Origin: Yimella sp.
Lineage (GTDB): Bacteria > Actinomycetota > Actinomycetes > Actinomycetales > Dermatophilaceae
Reading direction: 5' to 3'
Assembly: GCA_030150425.1 (NCBI GenBank)
Contig: JASLFY010000096.1
Location: 1 to 5,051, forward strand
Length of the DNA stretch: 5,051 nt
Shown: positions 1 to 5,051 of the stretch, one piece after another
How the letters are laid out: each line of letters starts with the position of its first letter
How positions within the stretch are numbered: position 1 is the first letter of the stretch
The notes under the pieces: generated by a model
Seen by the model: the letters and a program-made list of their open reading frames with translations, nothing else
The model's database searches: none
What the model was told of the DNA's origin: nothing
Program-made: the position numbers and the translations under genes

Positions 1-1100
1 TTCAGATGATTATCAATAATGTACTGCAGTGGATCGCGCAGAATTTCATAGCGGCGCAGGTCAAGAAGACGAACTCGCTGTCCGGTGAAGCGGTGGTGAT
101 GGACCGCAAGGGCAACATCCTCGCCGCCGCCAGCTACCCCAGCTTCGACAACAACCAGATCGCCAGCGCGCAGGGGTCGATGCTCTCGCGTCCGTTCGCC
201 GACAGCTACGAGCCGGGCTCGACGAACAAGGTCGTGACGATGGCTGCGGCCCTCGCCGAGGGCAAGGTCACCCCGACGACGACGTTCACGGTTCCCTACG
301 GCCTGCCGCGTGCGGACAAGACCTTCACCGACTCCCACCACCACCCGACGGAGACGATGACGACGGCAGGCATCCTCGCCGACTCCTCGAACACCGGCAC
401 CATCCAGGTGGGGGAGAAGATGTCGGCCGCGACCCTGCGCAACTACATGACCCGCTTCGGTCAGGGCCAGCCGACCGGCATCAACTTCCCGGGTGAGAAC
501 GTCGGAAGCATCCCGACCGCGGCGCAGATGACGGGTTCGCGGCGTTACACGGTGATGTTCGGCCAGGGTCTGTCCAGCAACACGATGCAGCAGATCTCGG
601 TCTTCCAGACGATCGCGAACGGCGGCGTGCGTGAGCCGATCAAGCTGGTCAAGGGCATCGGCGACGGGTCGGGTGGTTTCACCGCACCGGCCGACGACCG
701 TGTCGCGGTGCAGGTGGTGCCCGCCTCGGTGGCCACCCAGATGACCCGGATGATGCAGGCCGTGCCGACCAAGAACGGAACGGCTCCCAAGGCCGTCGTC
801 GAGGGCTACAACGTGGCCGGCAAGACCGGTACCGCCGCCCGTTACGACGAATCGCTCGGACGGTACAACGGGTGGACCGCCTCGTTCATCGGCTTCGCCC
901 CGGCCGAGAACCCGCAGTACATCGTCTCGGTCGCGTTGCAGCGTCCGACCGCGGTGAGCATCTACGGCGGTGAGGTCGCCGCGCCGGTGTTCTCGCAGCT
1001 CATGGCCGCGGCGCTGCGCAACGGCCACGTCCCGCCGAGCACCGTCAAGCCGAGCCTGTACGACCTGAAGTACGACCCCAGCAAGGACCGCAAGCAATGA
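1..1100 (+). CDS. ftsI: Septal peptidoglycan transpeptidase FtsI (class B penicillin-binding protein), 3' part only
   Basis: Class B penicillin-binding protein that cross-links peptidoglycan stem peptides at the division septum, on the outer face of the membrane. The frame runs in from the left edge (first full codon at base 3), so the ATG at base 6 is internal and not the start. Numbering from that ATG, the three transpeptidase motifs are present and in order: SxxK as STNK at 72-75 (nucleophile Ser72, in YEPGSTNK), SxN as SSN at 127-129, and KTGTA at 273-277. The segment GFAPAENPQYIVSVALQRPT near 296-315 is typical of the family. About 364 residues are seen; full actinobacterial FtsI is usually 550-700, so the cytoplasmic tail, membrane anchor and dimerisation (pedestal) domain lie outside the window. 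No PASTA repeats follow the catalytic domain. The stop overlaps the murF start by 4 bases. The first codons are unusually AT-rich (see findings). Family call is firm; the FtsI subtype rests on motif wording and dcw context. Confidence 0.95.
   Translation, partial: QMIINNVLQWIAQNFIAAQVKKTNSLSGEAVVMDRKGNILAAASYPSFDNNQIASAQGSMLSRPFADSYEPGSTNKVVTMAAALAEGKVTPTTTFTVPYGLPRADKTFTDSHHHPTETMTTAGILADSSNTGTIQVGEKMSAATLRNYMTRFGQGQPTGINFPGENVGSIPTAAQMTGSRRYTVMFGQGLSSNTMQQISVFQTIANGGVREPIKLVKGIGDGSGGFTAPADDRVAVQVVPASVATQMTRMMQAVPTKNGTAPKAVVEGYNVAGKTGTAARYDESLGRYNGWTASFIGFAPAENPQYIVSVALQRPTAVSIYGGEVAAPVFSQLMAAALRNGHVPPSTVKPSLYDLKYDPSKDRKQ
1083..1087 (+). promoter_or_regulatory. Ribosome binding site for murF
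   Basis: AAGGA lies inside the 3' end of ftsI, 9 bases before the ATG at 1097. It supports that ATG over the in-frame ATG at 1106, for which the spacing would be 18 bases. Inferred from position and sequence only. Confidence 0.6.
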
Positions 1101-2488
1101 TCCCGATGACACTGGCCGAGATCGCGGACGCGGTCGGTGGCCGACTCGAACCTGCCGACGCCGGCGCCGTCCTGGTCGACGGCCCGGTGGTGTCCGACTC
1201 GCGCCAGGCCGACCGGGGGAGCCTGTACGTGGCCCGGATCGGCGAGTTCGCCGACGGCCACGACTTCGCCCCGGCCGCAGCGGCCGCAGGCGCCGTCGCC
1301 ACCCTGGGCAGTCGCGCCGTCGAGGGCATGCCGACCGTCGTGGTCGAGGACGTGCAGACCGCCTTCGGGAAGCTGGCCCGCGCCGTCGTGGACCGCGCAC
1401 CGAACCTGACGATCATCGGCATCACCGGCAGTTCGGGGAAGACCTCGACCAAGGACCTGCTCGGCCAAGTGCTGACCCCGCTCGCCGAGACGGTGGTGCC
1501 GGAGGGCTCGCTGAACTCCGAGATGGGCGTACCGCTCACCGTCTGCCGGGTCACGCCGTCCACCCGCTATCTCGTCGCCGAGATGGGCGCGGACGGTGTG
1601 GGTCACATCGCCTACCTGTGCGGGATCGCGCCGCCGAGCGTGGGCATCGTGCTCAACGTCGGGCGCGCGCACGTCGGCGAGTTCGGCTCGGTCGACGCGA
1701 TCGCCGCTACCAAGGGGGAACTGGTCGAGGCGCTGCCGCCCGACGGTCTGGCCGTGCTCAACGCCGACGACCCACGGGTCGCCGCGATGGTTTCGCGGGC
1801 GGGCTGCGAGGTGCAGCTGGTGGGTGCGGCCGAGGAGGCCGGACTGCGGGCCACCGAGATAGAACTGGACGAGCGTTCCCGCGCCTCCTACACGCTCGTC
1901 GGTGACGGCGAGCCCCGCCGGGTGCGTCTGGGCCTGTTCGGAGCGCACCACGTCGGCAACTCGCTCGCCGTGTATGCGGCCGCTCGCCGCCTCGGTGTCG
2001 AGGCCGAGCACATCGTGGAGGTCTTCGCCGGTGCCTCGGCGGTGAGTCGCTGGCGGATGGAGATCCACGAGCTCGACGGTGGGGTCACCGTCGTCAACGA
2101 TGCCTACAACGCCAACCCCGACTCGATGGCGGCGGCGCTGCGTGCGCTGCACACGATGCACGCCGGGCGACGGATCGCGGTGCTCGGTCAGATGCTGGAA
2201 CTGGGGGAGGCCTCCGTCGCCGAGCACGAGGGGGTCGGCCGGGCCGCCGCCGAGAACGGGGTCGACCTGCTGGTCACCGTCGGCGCCGGCGCGGACGCGA
2301 TCGGTCGCGCGGCCGCGTCCGAAGGAGTGGAGTGGCGGCACGCCGAGAACGTCGAGGAAGCCTTCGACATGTTGCGCGCGCTGCTGCGCGAGGGGGATAT
2401 AGCCTTGCTCAAATCAAGTCGTGACTCCGGCCTGCGATACCTTGGCGACCGGCTCGTGGAAGCGGACGGAAAGGGTGCCGGGCAGTGA
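1097..2488 (+). CDS. murF: UDP-N-acetylmuramoyl-tripeptide--D-alanyl-D-alanine ligase MurF
   Basis: Cytoplasmic ATP-dependent Mur ligase that adds the D-Ala-D-Ala dipeptide to UDP-MurNAc-tripeptide, giving the pentapeptide used by MraY. At 463 residues it is of normal length. Visible parts: N-terminal UDP-substrate domain (about 1-100, opening MIPMTLAEIADAVGG, with VSDSR at 32-36); central ATPase domain with the P-loop GITGSSGKTSTKD at 108-120 (Lys115), EMGADGVGHIAYL at 162-174, NVGRAHVGEFGS at 187-198 and the TKGELVE segment whose Lys206 sits where Mur ligases carry a carbamylated lysine; and a C-terminal domain with NDAYNANPDSM at 334-344, AVLGQMLELG at 361-370 and LLKSSRDSGLRYLGDRL at 437-453. 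The ATG at 1097 is preferred for its ribosome binding site and the family-typical MIP-TLAEI start; the ATG at 1106 is a weaker alternative. The start overlaps the ftsI stop (ATGA) and the stop overlaps the mraY start (GTGA), implying coupled translation. murE, usually immediately upstream in actinobacteria, is absent here. Confidence 0.97.
   Translation: MIPMTLAEIADAVGGRLEPADAGAVLVDGPVVSDSRQADRGSLYVARIGEFADGHDFAPAAAAAGAVATLGSRAVEGMPTVVVEDVQTAFGKLARAVVDRAPNLTIIGITGSSGKTSTKDLLGQVLTPLAETVVPEGSLNSEMGVPLTVCRVTPSTRYLVAEMGADGVGHIAYLCGIAPPSVGIVLNVGRAHVGEFGSVDAIAATKGELVEALPPDGLAVLNADDPRVAAMVSRAGCEVQLVGAAEEAGLRATEIELDERSRASYTLVGDGEPRRVRLGLFGAHHVGNSLAVYAAARRLGVEAEHIVEVFAGASAVSRWRMEIHELDGGVTVVNDAYNANPDSMAAALRALHTMHAGRRIAVLGQMLELGEASVAEHEGVGRAAAENGVDLLVTVGAGADAIGRAAASEGVEWRHAENVEEAFDMLRALLREGDIALLKSSRDSGLRYLGDRLVEADGKGAGQ
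2468..2475 (+). promoter_or_regulatory. Ribosome binding site for mraY
   Basis: GGAAAGGG lies within the last codons of murF, 9 bases before the GTG at 2485. It supports GTG, not a downstream codon, as the mraY start. Confidence 0.6.
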
Positions 2489-3561
2489 AGGCCATTCTGA
2501 TCGGCGCGTTGATCGCGCTCGTCATCGGACTCGTCGGGACCCCGGCCTTCATCAAGTTCCTGGTGCGGCGCGGTTACGGCCAGTTCATCCGTGACGACGG
2601 ACCGACCACGCACCACACCAAGCGCGGCACACCCACCATGGGTGGCGCCGTCATCATCATGGGCTGCGTGCTGGGTTACTTCCTGGCCCACCTGGTGCTG
2701 TGGACGGTGCCCTCGGTCTCCGGTCTGCTGGTGATGTACCTGATCGTCGGCCTCGGCGCGGTCGGTTTCGCCGACGACTGGATCAAGATCAGCAACCAGC
2801 GCTCACTCGGCCTGCGCGCCTGGCAGAAGCTGGCCGCACAGACCTTCGTCGGCGTCTCCTTCGCGCTGCTCGCGGTGAACTTCCCCGACCAAGGCGGCCG
2901 CACCCCGGCCAGCTACCACGTCTCGTTCGTGCGCGACACCTGGTTCAACCTGGCCTTCGCCGGCACCGCGCTCGGCATGGTGCTCTTCGTGATCTGGGCG
3001 AACCTGATCATCGCCGGCACCTCCAACGGCACCAACCTCACCGACGGCCTGGACGGTCTGCTGACCGGTGCCAGCGTGATGGTCTTCGCCGCGTACACGC
3101 TGATCAGCATCTGGCAGTTCAACCAGAACTGCGAGTGGATCGGCAGCAACAAGTGCTACGACGTGCGCGACCCGCACGACCTGGCCCTGGTGGCGGCCTG
3201 TGTGATGGGCGCCTGCTTCGGCTTCCTGTGGTGGAACGCGACCCCGGCGAAGATCTTCATGGGGGACACCGGCTCGCTCGCCCTCGGCGGTGGCCTCGCG
3301 GGCCTGGCGATCATGACCCGCACCGAGCTGCTCGTCGTCGTGCTCGCCGGACTGTTCGTGCTGGAGACCCTGTCGGTGATCCTGCAGGTCGGTTCGTTCA
3401 AGACCCGCGGCAAACGCGTGCTCCGGATGGCGCCCATCCACCACCACTTCGAGATGGTCGGCTGGAACGAGGTCACCGTGGTGATCCGCTTCTGGATCAT
3501 CGCCGGCCTGTGCGTCGCGCTCGGCCTCGGCCTCTTCTACGCCGAGTGGGTGACCGGATGA
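2485..3561 (+). CDS. mraY: Phospho-N-acetylmuramoyl-pentapeptide-transferase MraY (lipid I synthase)
   Basis: Integral membrane enzyme that transfers phospho-MurNAc-pentapeptide from the UDP precursor to undecaprenyl phosphate, releasing UMP and making lipid I on the cytoplasmic face of the membrane. The 358 residues are a full-length member of the polyprenyl-phosphate HexNAc-1-P transferase family, with about ten hydrophobic helices. Motifs in order: HHTKRGTPTMGG at 43-54; FADDWIK at 95-101, whose Asp97-Asp98 pair matches the Mg-binding aspartates; NLTDGLDGL at 184-192; FMGDTGSLALGG at 258-269 with the third key Asp261; and the PIHHHFE signature at 317-323. The loop at 210-233, with CEWIGSNKCYDVRDP, is of the actinobacterial type. 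The start is a GTG overlapping the murF stop (GTGA) with a good ribosome binding site; the protein opens MKAILIGALIAL, leading directly into the first helix. The stop overlaps the murD ATG. MraY is the known target of nucleoside antibiotics such as muraymycins and tunicamycin, from family knowledge. Confidence 0.98.
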   Translation: MKAILIGALIALVIGLVGTPAFIKFLVRRGYGQFIRDDGPTTHHTKRGTPTMGGAVIIMGCVLGYFLAHLVLWTVPSVSGLLVMYLIVGLGAVGFADDWIKISNQRSLGLRAWQKLAAQTFVGVSFALLAVNFPDQGGRTPASYHVSFVRDTWFNLAFAGTALGMVLFVIWANLIIAGTSNGTNLTDGLDGLLTGASVMVFAAYTLISIWQFNQNCEWIGSNKCYDVRDPHDLALVAACVMGACFGFLWWNATPAKIFMGDTGSLALGGGLAGLAIMTRTELLVVVLAGLFVLETLSVILQVGSFKTRGKRVLRMAPIHHHFEMVGWNEVTVVIRFWIIAGLCVALGLGLFYAEWVTG

Positions 3562-5051
3562 CGGCCGGTACGCCCCGGCCGATCGATCCCAGCTACGAGC
3601 CCCGTGGGGGCAGTCGTGAACTGACCCACCGGGACGCGGACTGGTCCGGCCTGGAAGTCACTGTCGTCGGACTCGGGGTCTCCGGCTACGCCGCGGCCGA
3701 CGCGCTGCTCGAGCGCGGCGCCCGGGTGACCGTGTTGACCACCGACGACTCACCGATCGTCACCGAGCGGGCGAAGATCCTGGACATCCTCGGCGCGCAG
3801 ATCCTGGTGGGCGCCGAGCACCAACAGCAGGTGCTGCCGGGAACCGACCTGATCGTGACCTCGCCGGGCGTGCGTCCGGACAACCCGTTGATGCTCGCGG
3901 CGGCGACCGCCGGCGTACCGGTCTGGGGTGAGGTCGAACTCGCCTGGCGGATGCGCCCGGCGACCGGTGCCGCGCCCTGGCTGACGATCACCGGCACGAA
4001 CGGCAAGACCACCGCGGTCACCATGCTGGAGCAGATCCTGCGCTCGGCCGGGCTGCGGGCGACGGCGGCCGGAAACGTCGGCCTGCCGATCCTCGAGGCC
4101 GTGCTGCACCCCGAGCCCTACGAGGTCATCGCGGTCGAGCTGTCGACCTTCCAGTTGCACTGGTCGCGCAGCATCTCCCCGTACGCCTCCTGCCTGTTGA
4201 ACGTCGCCCCCGACCACATCGACTGGCACGGCAGCTTCGAGGAGTACCGCCGCCAGAAGGGCCGGGTCTTCGAGAACACCCAGGTCGCCTGCGTGTACAA
4301 CGTCGACGACCCGGTGACCGAACAACTGCTGATGGACGCGGACGTCGTCGAGGGTTGCCGCGCCGTCGGGTTCACCCTCAAGGTGCCGCATCCCTCGATG
4401 CTCGGCGTGGTCGAGGACGTGCTCGCGGACCGGGCGTTCGTGGACGACCGGGCGCACCAGGCCGCCGAGCTGTGCCAGCTGAAGGACCTGGGCCGGGACG
4501 GCAATCCGCCGGCGCCGCACTACGTCCAGGACGCCCTGGCGGCGGCCGCCCTCGCGCGCGCCTACGGGGTGCGCCCGCTGGCGGTGCGCGACGGTCTTCG
4601 TGCCTACCACCCGCAACCGCACCGCCTCGCCGACGTGATCACCGTCGACGGTGTGCGCTTCGTCGACGACTCCAAGGCGACCAACCCGCCCGCGGCCGGC
4701 GCGGCGATGCGCGCCTTCGACTCGATCGTGTGGGTGGCCGGCGGTCAGCTCAAGGGGGCCGAGGTCGACGAACTGGTCGCGGCCAACGCCTCCCGGCTGC
4801 GCGCGGCGGTGCTCATCGGTGTCGACCGGGCGGTGATCGCGGACGCAATCGCGCGACACGCCCCGGATGTTCCGGTGGTCGTGCTCGACGAGACGGACAC
4901 TGGGGTCATGGACCTTGCAGTGCGCCGTGCAGCCGAGTTCGCGGTCTCGGGCGACGTGGTCCTGCTCTCGCCGGCAGCGGCCTCGCTCGACATGTTCGCC
5001 TCGTACGGCGCACGCGGTGACGACTTCGCCGCCGCTGCCCGCGCGTTGGCG
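3558..5051 (+). CDS. murD: UDP-N-acetylmuramoyl-L-alanine--D-glutamate ligase MurD, 3' end cut by window
   Basis: Cytoplasmic Mur ligase that adds D-glutamate to UDP-MurNAc-L-Ala using ATP. The frame stays open for 498 codons to the last base; ending on DDFAAAARALA, it probably lacks only a few residues and the stop. Domains: Rossmann-like UDP-binding domain with VVGLGVSGYAAAD at 36-48 and TSPGV at 101-105; ATPase domain with the P-loop TGTNGKTT at 145-152 (Lys150), GNVGLPI at 172-178, VELSTFQLHW at 193-202, NVAPDHIDWHGS at 215-226 and Lys234 in RRQKGRVFEN, the likely carbamylated lysine; C-terminal domain with VDDSKATNPPAA at 369-380, AGGQLKGA at 394-401 and LLSPAAASLDMF at 469-480. The ATG at 3558 overlaps the mraY stop (ATGA); no other in-frame ATG, GTG or TTG occurs before the first glycine-rich loop, so this start is forced, giving a tail of about 30 polar residues. 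The upstream ribosome binding site is weak (GAGTGGG, 3544-3550), fitting coupled translation. Three motif residues differ from consensus (see findings). Confidence 0.97.
   Translation, partial: MTAGTPRPIDPSYEPRGGSRELTHRDADWSGLEVTVVGLGVSGYAAADALLERGARVTVLTTDDSPIVTERAKILDILGAQILVGAEHQQQVLPGTDLIVTSPGVRPDNPLMLAAATAGVPVWGEVELAWRMRPATGAAPWLTITGTNGKTTAVTMLEQILRSAGLRATAAGNVGLPILEAVLHPEPYEVIAVELSTFQLHWSRSISPYASCLLNVAPDHIDWHGSFEEYRRQKGRVFENTQVACVYNVDDPVTEQLLMDADVVEGCRAVGFTLKVPHPSMLGVVEDVLADRAFVDDRAHQAAELCQLKDLGRDGNPPAPHYVQDALAAAALARAYGVRPLAVRDGLRAYHPQPHRLADVITVDGVRFVDDSKATNPPAAGAAMRAFDSIVWVAGGQLKGAEVDELVAANASRLRAAVLIGVDRAVIADAIARHAPDVPVVVLDETDTGVMDLAVRRAAEFAVSGDVVLLSPAAASLDMFASYGARGDDFAAAARALA

Noticed and set aside
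6..8. The ATG at base 6 as the true start of a short transpeptidase gene
   Set aside because: It falls within a conserved segment of the FtsI family (ending in LQW), the frame is open to the left edge, and no membrane anchor or pedestal domain is encoded after it.
962..2341. A 459-codon open frame on the minus strand across the end of ftsI and most of murF
   Set aside because: Very high GC with strong third-position G/C bias makes long antisense frames common. The translation is rich in Arg, Gly, His and Asp with no recognisable domain, and it lies opposite a clear, motif-complete murF.
2405..2441. Possible internal promoter in the AT-richer end of murF (TTGCTC, then GATACC)
   Set aside because: The spacing between the two boxes is about 25 bases, too long for a usual promoter, and neither box is a good match.
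2803..3447. A 214-codon minus-strand frame opposite mraY
   Set aside because: Composition typical of an antisense shadow (His, Glu, Gly, Val, Arg) and no family resemblance; the + strand carries all MraY motifs.
3750..4859. A 369-codon minus-strand frame opposite murD
   Set aside because: Low-complexity Arg/Val/Gly/His-rich translation with no motifs, explained as a GC shadow of murD.
4355..5020. A 221-codon plus-strand frame overlapping the end of murD
   Set aside because: Out of frame with murD, Arg/Gly/Ala-rich, with no domain; the in-frame murD C-terminal motifs account for this DNA.

Overview
This is a high-GC window (third codon positions almost all G or C) that reads as a compact, single-strand stretch of an actinobacterial dcw (division and cell wall) cluster. 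The proteins look most like those of the Micrococcales, from recalled wording of MraY and MurD such as the MurD segment YNVDDPVTEQLL and the MraY segment around residues 210-233. This placement is by recognition, not by a database search.

Layout, all on the + strand: (1) the 3' part of ftsI/pbpB, the septal class B penicillin-binding protein, entering from the left edge and ending at 1100; (2) complete murF, 1097-2488; (3) complete mraY, 2485-3561; (4) murD from 3558 to the right edge, open to the last base and lacking only its stop and perhaps a few codons. There is no intergenic DNA. Each junction is a 4-base start/stop overlap (ATGA, GTGA, ATGA), so the block looks like one polycistronic, translationally coupled unit. 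No internal terminator, convincing promoter, RNA gene, mobile element, repeat array or CRISPR was seen.

The genes form one pathway. MurD adds D-Glu to UDP-MurNAc-L-Ala in the cytoplasm, MurF adds D-Ala-D-Ala to complete the pentapeptide, MraY moves the phospho-MurNAc-pentapeptide onto undecaprenyl phosphate at the membrane to make lipid I, and FtsI cross-links the finished peptidoglycan at the septum.

The main oddity is an absence. In most actinobacterial dcw clusters murE lies between ftsI and murF, but here ftsI and murF overlap directly. Lesser points are an AT-rich, non-consensus patch in the first about 50 bases that may be a sequence-edge artefact, and several non-consensus residues in otherwise canonical MurD motifs. 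I do not see a previously undescribed system; this is a core housekeeping region.
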